A stretch of 64,000 bases of DNA from Beijerinckiaceae bacterium (GTDB taxonomy: Bacteria > Pseudomonadota > Alphaproteobacteria > Rhizobiales > Beijerinckiaceae): contig CANGBC010000003.1 of NCBI GenBank assembly GCA_947452005.1, positions 1 through 64,000 on the forward strand, written 5' to 3'. Of this stretch, positions 1 to 8,907 are shown piece after piece. Below the pieces are notes generated by a model. It was not told where the DNA came from and ran no database searches. It saw only the letters and a program-made list of their open reading frames with translations. The translations under genes were made by a program, and so were the position numbers. The first letter of the stretch is position 1; every line of letters begins with the position of its first letter.

Positions 1-83
1 TACGCAAAACTTACGCTGGAAGGTTTCGGTTATCTGAGTGAAAAGCGGAAATCAGCTAAATGCTTGATCCCCAAGGCCTTCGA

Positions 84-159
<76 letters not shown>

Positions 160-239
160 ATCGAAGTGTGCGGGAGGCGTTTGCGACCTGCGAGCGGGGT
201 GTAGCAAAGCCCCCACCCCCTGTCCAGACCGCGCAACCA

Positions 240-267
240 GAAAAGACGACTTTTCAGCCGTCTTTTC
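240..267 (-). terminator. Hairpin terminator after leuA
   Basis: GAAAAGACG and CGTCTTTTC form a 9-bp perfect inverted repeat around a 10-nt loop, 18 bases past the leuA stop. The stem itself ends in T runs on both strands, so it could terminate in either direction. Confidence 0.65.
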
Positions 268-284
268 CCTCTTCTTTCAAACAC

Positions 285-1874
285 TCAGGGCGTCATCGCC
301 CGCACGCCCGGCTCAATCTCTTCCGGGCGCGAGCGCAGGCGCTTCACCATCAGCTTGTTGAGCGCCGCAATATAGGCGCGTGCCGAGGCTACCAGCGTGT
401 CGGGGTCTGCCCCCTTGGCCGTCACTGAGCGTCCGTCTTCATGCAGGCGCACAGAGACTTCGGCCTGGGCATCCGTGCCCTCCGTCACCGCATGAACCTG
501 ATAGAGTTCGAGCACGGCCGTGTGGGGTACCATGGCGTGGATGCAATTGAAGATCGCATCCACCGGGCCATTGCCCGCTGATTGGTGCGTCTGCTGCGTG
601 CCATCAATATCGAGTGTGAGGGTGGCTGATTGCGGGCCTTTGGTGCCCGCCACCACCATCAAATCGAGAACCTTGATGCGCTCATTGGCATGGCCGATTT
701 CATCGTCCACCAGCGCTTCAATGTCTTCGTCATAGATGATCTTCTTGCGGTCAGCGAGATCCTTGAACCGCTTGAACGCATCCTCGAGTGCATTGTCGCC
801 CAGCGTATAGCCGAGGTCCTTCAGCTTTTCTTTAAAGGCATGGCGGCCTGAATGTTTGCCCATGACCAGCGAGGTCTTCTGCACGCCAACACTTTCTGGC
901 GTCATGATCTCATAGGTCTGCGCATTCTTCAGCATGCCATCCTGGTGGATGCCGCTCTCATGCGCGAAAGCATTCCGGCCAACAATCGCCTTGTTATATT
1001 GCACAGGGAAAGACGTCACCGCTGAGACGAGCCTTGAGGCTCGCATCAGCATCGTGGTTTCAATCTGATTGCTGTAGGGCAGCACATCAGAACGTGTGCG
1101 CAGCGCCATGACAACTTCTTCGAGCGCCGCATTGCCAGCGCGCTCGCCAATGCCGTTGATCGTACATTCAATCTGGCGCGCACCGCCGCGCACACCCGCC
1201 AACGTGTTGGCAACCGCCAGACCCAGATCATTGTGGCAATGAACCGAGAAGATCGCCTTGTCGCTGTTGGGCACGCGTTCAATCACGCTGCGGAAAATAT
1301 GCTCATATTCGTCGGGCACCGTATAACCAACGGTATCGGGAATATTGATCGTTGTGGCACCGGCTTTGATCGCAGCTTCCACGCAGCGGCAGAGGAAATC
1401 CATTTCCGTGCGCGTGCCATCTTCGGCGGACCATTCGACATTGGCGACATGGTTGCGCGCGCGCAGCACCTGGCTTGTGACCAGCGCCAAAACCTCTTCC
1501 GGCTCTTTCTGCAGCTTGTATTTCATATGCAGGGGCGAGGTGGAGATGAACGTGTGAATGCGCGGGTTCACCGCGCCCTTCAAGGCTTCACCGGCGCGGT
1601 CAATATCCTTGTTGGCCGCTCGCGCCAGGCCCGCCACACTGGCGTTCTTCACCAGCTTGGCAATCGCCGAGACGCTTTCAAAATCGCCTTCCGAGGCAAT
1701 CGGAAAACCGGCTTCAATAATATCGACGCCCATATCGTCGAGCAGCTGCGCGACTTCGAGCTTTTCATCCAGCGTCATCGATGCGCCAGGCGATTGTTCA
1801 CCATCGCGCAGGGTTGTGTCGAAAATCACCACGCGGTCGCGGGAAGTGTCATTGGTATTGATCGGGCTGGCCAT
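285..1874 (-). CDS. leuA: 2-isopropylmalate synthase
   Basis: Condenses acetyl-CoA with 2-oxoisovalerate, the first committed step of leucine synthesis in the cytoplasm. The 529-residue protein opens with the HMGL-like catalytic motif [15 protein letters not shown] near residue 20. It carries the metal-binding HCHNDLG motif and the [18 protein letters not shown] signature, and ends in a LeuA-type regulatory domain where leucine feedback normally acts. Length fits the bacterial LeuA type 1 family. The start ATG follows AGGACAG at a reasonable spacing. A leucine-rich leader peptide lies about 100 bases upstream, so expression is probably tuned by leucyl-tRNA supply. The gene stands alone; ilvC and ilvBH lie 3 to 7 kb away on the same strand. 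Confidence 0.97.
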   Translation of the reverse strand: MASPINTNDTSRDRVVIFDTTLRDGEQSPGASMTLDEKLEVAQLLDDMGVDIIEAGFPIASEGDFESVSAIAKLVKNASVAGLARAANKDIDRAGEALKGAVNPRIHTFISTSPLHMKYKLQKEPEEVLALVTSQVLRARNHVANVEWSAEDGTRTEMDFLCRCVEAAIKAGATTINIPDTVGYTVPDEYEHIFRSVIERVPNSDKAIFSVHCHNDLGLAVANTLAGVRGGARQIECTINGIGERAGNAALEEVVMALRTRSDVLPYSNQIETTMLMRASRLVSAVTSFPVQYNKAIVGRNAFAHESGIHQDGMLKNAQTYEIMTPESVGVQKTSLVMGKHSGRHAFKEKLKDLGYTLGDNALEDAFKRFKDLADRKKIIYDEDIEALVDDEIGHANERIKVLDLMVVAGTKGPQSATLTLDIDGTQQTHQSAGNGPVDAIFNCIHAMVPHTAVLELYQVHAVTEGTDAQAEVSVRLHEDGRSVTAKGADPDTLVASARAYIAALNKLMVKRLRSRPEEIEPGVRAMTP

Positions 1875-1937
1875 CTGTCTGTCCTGATGTCTGTCGCCAC
1901 CATGTTGGCGGCTTGGCTGTTCTTCGGTGCACTCGAT

Positions 1938-1977
1938 CCCCTAAGCACCCAGGCATAGCCCGGACGGCGCTCAGGGG
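1938..1977 (-). promoter_or_regulatory. Leader hairpin of the leuA attenuator
   Basis: On the minus strand CCCCTGAGC pairs with GCTTAGGGG (one G-U) and CCGGGC pairs with GCCTGG inside it, giving a long stem-loop. The stop codon of the leader peptide lies in its 5' arm, so a translating ribosome would open the hairpin. No T run follows, so it is not a standard intrinsic terminator. The mechanism (attenuation or control of the leuA ribosome-binding site) is inference. The rest of the 365-base gap between leuA and 2240 shows no other gene. Confidence 0.6.
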
Positions 1978-2057
1978 CGGCTAAGAAGAAGCAGCTTCAG
2001 CGTGGGCGCAGTTGCGCGAACGCTGGCGGCAGAAGCCCGCGCGTCCGTCTTCAACAT
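1971..2057 (-). CDS. Leucine leader peptide (attenuator)
   Basis: A 28-codon reading frame starting ATG TTG AAG and ending in Leu-Lys-Leu-Leu-Leu-Leu-Ser-Arg-Pro-stop lies upstream of leuA in the same orientation. Six of 28 codons are leucine, five of them in the last nine (CTG AAG CTG CTT CTT CTT). Regulatory leucine codons placed just before a strong hairpin are the hallmark of ribosome-mediated attenuation, which is known for branched-chain amino acid operons in proteobacteria. No strong Shine-Dalgarno site is obvious, so the exact start is less sure than the leucine run. Confidence 0.75.
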   Translation of the reverse strand: MLKTDARASAASVRATAPTLKLLLLSRP

Positions 2058-2239
2058 GCTGGTGGCCAAAGTCGCCACGAAAACCCTCGCTGTCACATGA
2101 TGGCCCTGACGGCCTGCCCTCTTTCATAGCTTATCGCCCGCCTGCCCCGCAAGGTGAGAGAGCGCCTGGCCACGCTTGACCATACCGCCCAGCCGCCAGA
2201 TGGTTAAGCCGCCTCATTTTTCAGGATTCGACAGGCCTC

Positions 2240-2590
2240 ATGACCAATCTGCGCTCAGCCTTTCTCTGCCTCAGCCTGCCGCTGCTGGCCGCCTGCAACG
2301 CCTCCCCCGCCCCGCAGGCACCTGTGGCGCCACAAAAGGGTGCCTATGGCGCCACAGACTTCCCGGCTGTCGTCCTGCCCACAGGCGACAGCTGTGGGGC
2401 TGTCATCGGCCGCTATAATGCCGTGCTGAAGGCTGACTGGGAGAGCGGCAATGTCGCCGAGCGCGTCTATGCCCAGATCCAGAAGGAACTGGAGCCGGTG
2501 CGCGCCGCCTGCTCTGCGGGTCGCGAGGGTGAAGCGCGCGCCATGGTGGCGGCCAGCAAATCCCGCCACGGCTACCCGACCAATAATTAA
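2240..2590 (+). CDS. Small putative lipoprotein
   Basis: A 116-residue protein with a lipoprotein signal: positive N-terminus (MTNLR), hydrophobic core and lipobox LLAAC with the lipidated cysteine at residue 19. A short Pro/Ala-rich linker (SPAPQAPVAPQKG) follows. The mature domain of about 85 residues has two further cysteines that could pair. I do not recognise a family. Its last bases overlap the convergent NUDIX gene by four bases. Confidence 0.75.
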   Translation: MTNLRSAFLCLSLPLLAACNASPAPQAPVAPQKGAYGATDFPAVVLPTGDSCGAVIGRYNAVLKADWESGNVAERVYAQIQKELEPVRAACSAGREGEARAMVAASKSRHGYPTNN

Positions 2591-3288
2591 GCCAAGGCAT
2601 CATCCAGAAACGGCTGCATGAAGCCGGGCATGATCAGGCCCTGCGCATCGGAGGCTTGCCGCACGATATGGATGCGCGCCAGCTCCGGCTCGTCTTGGCC
2701 AGCCATCCGCGCTTCGATCAGCTGCCGCGCCTCCTCGGCTGGAAGCCGCAGACGCATATCGCGCATCAGGGCGATTTGGGCGTGCTGGCGAATGGCGACC
2801 CATGTGCCGCGATCGTCTATTTCCTCGTCCCGAAGGCCCGTCTCTTCCTGGCATTCGCGCGCAACGCTGCTGGCCAGATCCACAGAGCCGTCACGAACAT
2901 CGGCAGGCTCTGGCGTGCCGGCTGGAAAATAGCTTTGCCCCGCATTGGCGGTCCATGCGCCCATCTCACCCAGCAGAAAGGCGCCATCGCTTGAACGCAG
3001 CGCCGCCATGCCGAAGAAATTGCACACGTCATCACCCGGAAACCCCAGGCTCTTCCAGGTCATGAAGGCGCTATAGGCCGTCTCAAACGCGCATCCTTCG
3101 AGATGTCCATCATGCCAGACATGCGCATGCAGCAGAAGAACACGCCCGTCATAGACCTGCGGTTTGCGCGCGCTCAGCTCACGCCAAAAATCATCAATCT
3201 CACGACGCGCCTTTTGGAGAAACGGCCAGTCGTAAGGGGTGACGCGGATGTTGATCGAGGTGACGGGAAAAATATCAGCGCGCTTCAA
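2587..3288 (-). CDS. NUDIX hydrolase family protein
   Basis: A 233-residue protein. Residues around 145-165 contain a NUDIX box core, RECQEETGL, matching the REUXEEXGU part of the motif that binds the metal-diphosphate. The upstream Glu of the full consensus is not conserved (Val at that position), so the box is partly degenerate. The N-terminal 100 residues resemble the extension of larger NUDIX proteins that act on nucleotide-diphosphate substrates; the substrate is not predictable. The longest reading frame begins with TTG and no strong ribosome-binding site is visible, so the start is uncertain. It converges on the lipoprotein gene. Confidence 0.8.
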   Translation of the reverse strand: MKRADIFPVTSINIRVTPYDWPFLQKARREIDDFWRELSARKPQVYDGRVLLLHAHVWHDGHLEGCAFETAYSAFMTWKSLGFPGDDVCNFFGMAALRSSDGAFLLGEMGAWTANAGQSYFPAGTPEPADVRDGSVDLASSVARECQEETGLRDEEIDDRGTWVAIRQHAQIALMRDMRLRLPAEEARQLIEARMAGQDEPELARIHIVRQASDAQGLIMPGFMQPFLDDALA

Positions 3289-3306
3289 AGTTAAAGCCCC
3301 CGTTCG

Positions 3307-3392
3307 CCGTCATTGCGAGGAGCGAAGCGACGAAGCAGTCCAGAGGCAACAGGTGCGGCTTCTGGATTGCTTCGCTGCGCTCGCAATGACGG
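3307..3392. repeat. Interspersed palindromic repeat, family A, copy 1
   Basis: An 86-bp element bounded by the 13-bp perfect inverted repeat CCGTCATTGCGAG / CTCGCAATGACGG, with inner sequences GAAGCAGTCCAG and CTGGATTGCTTCG that also pair. Two further copies lie at 19152-19230 and 60727-60814. This copy fills the gap between the NUDIX and phzF-like genes. Confidence 0.9.
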
Positions 3393-3400
3393 GGACATGC

Positions 3401-4312
3401 TCACAGGTGCAATGTCCCCTCTTGCACGAGCACGGCACTGCCCCCAATCGAGGCTTCCATCAGCTTGCCGTCCAGTACATCAAGCCCCAGCGTGATGAGG
3501 CTCGGGCGGCCCATGTCATAGCCCTGCTCAATGCTCACGACATGCGATCCATCAGGCACATCTTCTGCTTGCATCAACACACCCGCAAAGGCCGCCCCAG
3601 CGGAGCCTGTTGCCGGATCTTCCGTAATACCAAGCCCGGGCGCAAACATGCGCGCATGAAAGTCATGGGCCTCATCAACACAATGGCGCGTGTAGAGATA
3701 GCAAGCGCCCCGTTCCATATGACCAAAAGCCTGCGGCCATGCGGCCAAATCAGGCCGCGCGCGCGACAGCGCGGCGCGCGTGGCCACGGGCACGAAGCAA
3801 AAGGGATTGCCTGCTGAAAAGATCGTCGGCACATGATCATCAAAGCCGATGTCATGTTCATCCAGACCAAGGGCCGCCGCAATGGCCAGACTTTCTCCAG
3901 CCACGCCCGCAGGCTCAGGCAATTTCGGCAAAGCGAAACGCGCACGCGCATTGCCCTGCTGATCAAAGCCAACCGTGCAGGAGATGACGCCGACATCTTC
4001 TTCCAAGGCGATCAGAATATCCTGCGCCCGCATCAAACCTTGCGCTTCGCTGAGGCCAATCAACACAGCAGCCCCAATGGTGGGATGGCCCGCAAAAGGC
4101 AATTCACGATTGGGGGTAAAAATGCGCAGGCGCGCGGTGTTCACTGGATCTGCGGGCGGCAGAATGAAAACCGTTTCAGACAGATTGAACTCGCGCGCGA
4201 TGGCCTGCATGGCAGCCCCATCCAGCCCATCGCAATCGCGCACCACCGCCAGCGGGTTTCCCGCTAATGGCGTGTTGGTGAAAACATCGAGCGTGGAAAA
4301 ACGGCGCGCCAT
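3401..4312 (-). CDS. PhzF family isomerase/epimerase-like protein
   Basis: A 303-residue protein of the PhzF phenazine-biosynthesis-like family, a two-domain diaminopimelate-epimerase fold. Seen in the sequence: N-terminal FSTLDVFTNTPLAGNPLAVV, the catalytic-glutamate motif NLSETVF near residue 45, and FTPNRELPFAGHPTIGAA around residue 65. The C-terminal domain has DPATGSAGAAFAG, the second conserved glycine-rich motif. Most members outside true phenazine clusters have unknown substrates, and no phenazine genes are nearby, so a metabolic role cannot be assigned. The ATG start is preceded by GGGAGA. Confidence 0.9.
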   Translation of the reverse strand: MARRFSTLDVFTNTPLAGNPLAVVRDCDGLDGAAMQAIAREFNLSETVFILPPADPVNTARLRIFTPNRELPFAGHPTIGAAVLIGLSEAQGLMRAQDILIALEEDVGVISCTVGFDQQGNARARFALPKLPEPAGVAGESLAIAAALGLDEHDIGFDDHVPTIFSAGNPFCFVPVATRAALSRARPDLAAWPQAFGHMERGACYLYTRHCVDEAHDFHARMFAPGLGITEDPATGSAGAAFAGVLMQAEDVPDGSHVVSIEQGYDMGRPSLITLGLDVLDGKLMEASIGGSAVLVQEGTLHL

Positions 4313-4365
4313 GGGGTCTCCCTGCGCACCAAATTAGGCGAGCGTGATCCTGAAAGAAAGAACCC

Positions 4366-4836
4366 TCACGCCTCGGACGCCGGGCCCGCCATGGCAAAAG
4401 CCGGCATGTCAGGCATCCAGCCCGCGAGATAGGACGCGGTCGCTGTGTCGATGAAATCGGCCCATTCGATCACCAATCCATCGGCAAAGCGGAAATGGCT
4501 AAAACCCTGGATGAGGGCGGCATCGCGCGTGCCGCGATTGATCCAGCGCGCATTCCAGCGCACCGCTGCCGCTGCTTGCTCTGCAATCATCTGACCAATT
4601 TCGAGATGGCGGATTTCAAACTCAACATCCAGCGCCTGAAAGGCCACGCACGTATCGGTGCGGCCGTGGAAGGATCCCGCATAGGGCATCAGGCGGCGGT
4701 CGCCCGACAGCTGATAATGGACCCGCCCACTCAAAAGATCATGAAGCGGCTCAAATTGGCGCTGACCGCGCAAATTCAAAACATGATCGGCCAAAGCCGC
4801 AGACATCGCCCGCCCTGTCATGCGCGAAAAATCCAT
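4366..4836 (-). CDS. NTF2/SnoaL-like protein
   Basis: A 156-residue protein with the length and pattern of an NTF2-like (SnoaL, ketosteroid-isomerase-like) cone fold: an N-terminal helix, then alternating strands including YAGSFHGRTDTCVAFQALDVEFEIRHLEI and a hydrophobic DGLVIEWADFIDTA near the end. Function within this superfamily cannot be told from sequence. The first ATG (MDFSRM) is taken as start because the longer frame begins with TTG inside a perfect palindrome; ATG codons at 4821 and 4806 are also possible. The palindrome 25 bases upstream suggests repression by a dimeric regulator. Confidence 0.65.
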   Translation of the reverse strand: MDFSRMTGRAMSAALADHVLNLRGQRQFEPLHDLLSGRVHYQLSGDRRLMPYAGSFHGRTDTCVAFQALDVEFEIRHLEIGQMIAEQAAAAVRWNARWINRGTRDAALIQGFSHFRFADGLVIEWADFIDTATASYLAGWMPDMPAFAMAGPASEA

Positions 4837-4860
4837 AAAACAAAAACCAGTCAAAAAATC

Positions 4861-4886
4861 GAAATACAACCAAACGGTTGTATTTC
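4861..4886. promoter_or_regulatory. Perfect 11-bp inverted repeat, probable operator
   Basis: GAAATACAACC, spacer AAAC, GGTTGTATTTC: a perfect inverted repeat with 11-bp arms, directly upstream of the NTF2-like gene. The length and AT-rich ends fit a TetR-like or similar dimeric repressor site. No regulator gene lies next to it. Confidence 0.7.
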
Positions 4887-4947
4887 CCGAAGCAATTCAA
4901 CGTTTCAATTTAAATTACAATCAGGCGATGGCTTTGCCAATACGAGA

Positions 4948-4973
4948 AAGGCCGGAGCTTACGCTCCGGCCTT
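4948..4973 (-). terminator. Terminator of ilvC
   Basis: AAGGCCGGAGC and GCTCCGGCCTT form an 11-bp perfect stem with a 4-base loop, about 30 bases past the ilvC stop. TTTCTC follows on the minus strand. On the plus strand TAGTTTTCC follows, so it may also work the other way. Confidence 0.8.
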
Positions 4974-5002
4974 AGTTTTCCAGACCTTTCCGCTTGGGAA
5001 GA

Positions 5003-6067
<1,065 letters not shown>

Positions 6068-6087
6068 TTAGAAAAAGTGATCGAGCC

Positions 6088-6115
6088 TTCTAAGCGCGAA
6101 GTCCGCCCGCGTCAA
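6088..6115 (-). promoter_or_regulatory. Possible promoter of ilvC
   Basis: On the minus strand TTGACG, a 16-base spacer, then TTAGAA about 65 bases before the ilvC ATG. The fit to a sigma-70 type promoter is moderate. Confidence 0.4.
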
Positions 6116-6137
6116 AGAAAAGGTGGCTGTAGCTCCC

Positions 6138-6257
6138 TCCCCTCTCCCGCAGGCGGGAGAGGGTGCCTGCCAGAGGCAGGCGGGTGAGGGTGAGTGCGGC
6201 TGAACCGCCCTCATCCGTCGCGCAAGCGCGACACCTTCTCCCGCACGCGGGAGAAGA
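6138..6257. repeat. Interspersed palindromic repeat, family B, copy 1
   Basis: Contains the hairpin CTCTCCCGC/GCGGGAGAG, a GCCTGCC/GGCAGGC hairpin, GGGTGAGGGTGAGTGCGGC, then TGAACCGCCCTCATCCGTCG, a short GCGC palindrome and CTTCTCCCG/CGGGAGAAG. The same layout recurs almost word for word at 13914-14036 and in reduced form at 26322-26441 and 61832-61912. It lies between ilvH and ilvC. Confidence 0.9.
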
Positions 6258-6272
6258 GGCGCCATGCAGTTA

Positions 6273-6824
6273 TCAAATCGGCTCTGGCCCCCGCGAAATG
6301 GCGGCCACACCCGTGCGCGAGACTTCGACGAGCCCGATGGGGCGCATCAGCTCGACGAACTGGTCGATCTTCTCGGCATTGCCGGTCAGCTCGAACACGA
6401 AGCTCTCCGTCGTCGCGTCAATGACGCGCGCGCGGAAGGCATCGGCCACTTGCAAAGCCTCGACGCGATCATCGCCCTTGCCGCGCACCTTCACCATGGC
6501 GAGCTCGCGCTCGATGGATTTTTTGGCAAGCGTCAGGTCGATCACATGATGGACCGGCACGAGGCGCTCGAGCTGATGACCCACCTGCTCGATGGCTTCC
6601 GGCGGGCCAGAAGTGACAATGGTGATGCGCGACAAATGTTCGCCATGGGCGACTTCAGCGACCGTCAGGCTCTCGATATTATAGCCACGGCCCGAGAACA
6701 GACCCACGACGCGCGCGAGCACGCCGGGTTCATTGTCCACGAGCACGGAGAGCGTGTGACGCTCAATGTTCGATTTGCCGAGTGCCGACGAATAGGGTGA
6801 CGGCGGGATAGCGGGTGCGTTCAT
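6273..6824 (-). CDS. ilvH: Acetolactate synthase small (regulatory) subunit
   Basis: The regulatory partner of IlvB; it raises activity and mediates valine feedback. The 183-residue protein has an N-terminal ACT domain (HTLSVLVDNEPGVLARVVGLFSGRGYNIESL, residues about 23-53) and the C-terminal ACT-like extension typical of IlvH. The longest frame begins with TTG one base after the ilvB stop. The ATG at 6824 (MNAPAIPP) is preferred because GAGAAGG stands about 10 bases before it. It is co-transcribed with ilvB, 27 bases downstream. Confidence 0.95.
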   Translation of the reverse strand: MNAPAIPPSPYSSALGKSNIERHTLSVLVDNEPGVLARVVGLFSGRGYNIESLTVAEVAHGEHLSRITIVTSGPPEAIEQVGHQLERLVPVHHVIDLTLAKKSIERELAMVKVRGKGDDRVEALQVADAFRARVIDATTESFVFELTGNAEKIDQFVELMRPIGLVEVSRTGVAAISRGPEPI

Positions 6825-6851
6825 TGTTTTCGACCTTCTCTTGTCCGCCAA

Positions 6852-8624
6852 TCAGACCAGCAACTTGCCGCGCTCATCGATCACCGAGCCGATTTCGATG
6901 CCGGCATCGTCACCGAGTTCAGCGAGCAGCATTTCATTATGTGCCTTTCCTGACGGGATCATCGGGAAGCAATTTTCTTCCTTCTCGACGAGGCAATCAA
7001 AGATGACAGCTTTGGGTGACTCGATCATTTCCATGATCGCAGCATCCAGCTTGTCAGGGTCCGAGCAACGAATGCCATGACCGCCGTAAGCTTCAGCCAG
7101 TTTCACGAAATCAGGCAGAGCTTCTGAATAGGAATTGGAATAGCGGCCCCCATGCAGCAATTGCTGCCACTGGCGCACCATGCCCATATATTCATTGTTC
7201 AGGATGAAGATCTTCACCGGCAGGCGATATTGCAGCGCTGTCGACATTTCCTGCATATTCATCAGGATCGAGGCTTCGCCCGCAATGTCGATGACCAACG
7301 CTTCGGGGTGTGCCATCTGCACGCCCACAGCGGCGGGCAGACCATAACCCATCGTGCCGAGACCACCCGATGTCATCCAGCGGTTGGGCTCTTCAAAATG
7401 ATAGAATTGCGCCGCCCACATCTGGTGCTGACCGACTTCGGTCGTGATGTAAGTGTTGCGGTTCTTGGTCAGTTCATACAGACGCTGGATCGCATATTGC
7501 GGCTTGATCGTGGTCTTTGACGGACGATAAGCGAGCGACTTTTTCGCGCGCCAGACATCGATCTGCTTCCACCAATCTTTCAGAGCAGCCTTGTCGATCT
7601 GCGGCGCGTCCTGGCGCCAGATGCGCACCATGTCTTCCAGCACATGCGCGCAATCGCCGATAATGGCGAGATCGACCTTGACGTTCTTGTTGATCGACGA
7701 GGGATCAATATCGATATGGATCTTCTTGGAGTGAGGCGCGAACGCGTCCAGTCGACCTGTGATGCGGTCATCAAAACGCGCGCCCACGCAGATCATCAGA
7801 TCGCAATCATGCATCGTATGATTGGCTTCATACGTGCCGTGCATGCCCAGCATGCCGAGCCAGTTTTCACCCGATGCCGGATAGGAGCCAAGCCCCATCA
7901 GCGTCGAGGTGATCGGGAAGCCCGTCAGCTTGACGAGTTTGCGCAACAATTCGGAAGCGGCCGGGCCGGAATTGATCACACCACCGCCCGTGTAGAACAC
8001 AGGCTTCTTGGCGCCCGCCATCATCTTCACGGCTTCGCGGATCTTTTCGAGATCGCCCTTCACCTGCGGCTGATAGGTTTTGTGCTGCACATTCTTCGGG
8101 CCGACATAAGTGCCCATCGAGAATTGCACATCCTTCGGAATGTCGATGACGACCGGACCCGGACGGCCATGCGAGGCCACCCAGAAGGCTTCGTGCAAAA
8201 TGCGCGGCAGATCTTCAACCGAGCGCACGAGATAATTGTGCTTGGTGCAATGGCGCGTGATGCCGACCGTGTCGCATTCCTGGAACGCGTCCGAGCCGAT
8301 GAGATGGGTCGGCACCTGACCGGTGATGCACACAAGCGGGATGGAATCCATCAAGGCATCGGCAAGGCCGGTAATGGCATTGGTGGCACCCGGACCCGAG
8401 GTCACCAGCAGGCAGCCGACTTTGCCGGTGGAGCGGGCAAAGCCTTCAGCGGCATGGGCGGCACCCTGTTCATGGCGCACGAGCACATGCTGGACCTGGG
8501 TCTGCTGGAACAAGGCGTCATAAATGGGCAGGACCGCGCCGCCCGGATAACCGAAAATCGTATCGACTCCCTGATCCTTCAGGGCCTGGACGACCATTTC
8601 GGCCCCGGTCATCTGCTTCGACAT
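6852..8624 (-). CDS. ilvB: Acetolactate synthase large (catalytic) subunit
   Basis: A thiamine-diphosphate enzyme making acetolactate or acetohydroxybutyrate from pyruvate, the first common step of valine and isoleucine synthesis. It has 590 residues with three domains. The N-terminal Pyr domain has FGYPGGAVLPIYDAL and RHEQGAAHAAEGFARSTGKVG (the Glu activating the cofactor). The middle domain carries the FAD region. The C-terminal PP domain has the Mg/ThDP loop and NNEYMGMVRQWQ. In that loop the usual GDA/GDG triplet reads GEA (DIAGEASILM), an Asp to Glu change at a metal ligand. Upstream lie a leader peptide and attenuator; ilvH follows directly. Confidence 0.97.
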   Translation of the reverse strand: MSKQMTGAEMVVQALKDQGVDTIFGYPGGAVLPIYDALFQQTQVQHVLVRHEQGAAHAAEGFARSTGKVGCLLVTSGPGATNAITGLADALMDSIPLVCITGQVPTHLIGSDAFQECDTVGITRHCTKHNYLVRSVEDLPRILHEAFWVASHGRPGPVVIDIPKDVQFSMGTYVGPKNVQHKTYQPQVKGDLEKIREAVKMMAGAKKPVFYTGGGVINSGPAASELLRKLVKLTGFPITSTLMGLGSYPASGENWLGMLGMHGTYEANHTMHDCDLMICVGARFDDRITGRLDAFAPHSKKIHIDIDPSSINKNVKVDLAIIGDCAHVLEDMVRIWRQDAPQIDKAALKDWWKQIDVWRAKKSLAYRPSKTTIKPQYAIQRLYELTKNRNTYITTEVGQHQMWAAQFYHFEEPNRWMTSGGLGTMGYGLPAAVGVQMAHPEALVIDIAGEASILMNMQEMSTALQYRLPVKIFILNNEYMGMVRQWQQLLHGGRYSNSYSEALPDFVKLAEAYGGHGIRCSDPDKLDAAIMEMIESPKAVIFDCLVEKEENCFPMIPSGKAHNEMLLAELGDDAGIEIGSVIDERGKLLV

Positions 8625-8700
8625 CGCTCAACTCCATTCGGCTTCGCGTCACGCCAGTCCGCTTGCTGCTCTTCTCACCCAGCCCGGAAATCCGGGCAAT

Positions 8701-8723
8701 AAAAAAGGCCCTCAAGGGGGCCT
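8701..8723 (-). terminator. Attenuator terminator in the ilvBH leader
   Basis: On the minus strand AGGCCC, loop CCTTGA, GGGCCT followed by a run of six T: a standard intrinsic terminator placed 77 bases before the ilvB start, inside the transcript. GGGTCT at the end of the leader peptide can pair with AGGCCC (one G-U) to prevent it forming. The same GGGT segment can instead pair with ACCCGT immediately downstream. These alternatives are what an attenuator needs. Confidence 0.8.
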
Positions 8724-8753
8724 GGATATGCGCCATCGGCAGGGAAACGGGTT

Positions 8754-8804
8754 TCAGACCCGTCCTGTCTCTGGCGCGAAGGATACAACAAGCTTGGTGG
8801 CCAC
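8754..8804 (-). CDS. ilvBH leader peptide (attenuator)
   Basis: A 16-codon reading frame with start GTG encodes (M)ATKLVVSFAPETGRV. GGAG lies 8 bases before the GTG, and a near-consensus promoter about 30 bases upstream. The codons CTT GTT GTA (Leu-Val-Val) in the first half would stall ribosomes when leucyl- or valyl-tRNA is short, before the terminator at 8701-8723. Classic ilv leaders have more branched-chain codons, so control may be modest. Confidence 0.7.
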   Translation of the reverse strand: MATKLVVSFAPETGRV

Positions 8805-8831
8805 AGAGGCTACTCCAATTTCAGTCTGACC

Positions 8832-8860
8832 AGTTTACGGGAGGGGAGGCGCACGGTCAA
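8832..8860 (-). promoter_or_regulatory. Promoter of the ilvBH operon
   Basis: TTGACC, a 17-base spacer, then TAAACT on the minus strand: close to the sigma-70 consensus with ideal spacing. Transcription would begin near 8825, about 20 bases before the leader GTG and about 200 before ilvB. Confidence 0.75.
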
Positions 8861-8907
8861 GAGAAACGGCATGAAATACCCTCATACCATGGTCCTTGGC
8901 CGCCAGA

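Noticed and set aside
8518-8736. A 72-codon frame (MAHIQAPLRAFF...) overlapping the ilvB start as an ilv leader
   Set aside because: It runs through the terminator hairpin and into ilvB, with few branched-chain codons. The GTG-started peptide upstream with a proper ribosome site fits better.
8818-8870. An ATG-started leucine-rich 20-codon frame (MPFLLTVRL...) as ilv leader
   Set aside because: Its first codons lie over the -35 and -10 of the likely promoter, so it would not be transcribed from it.
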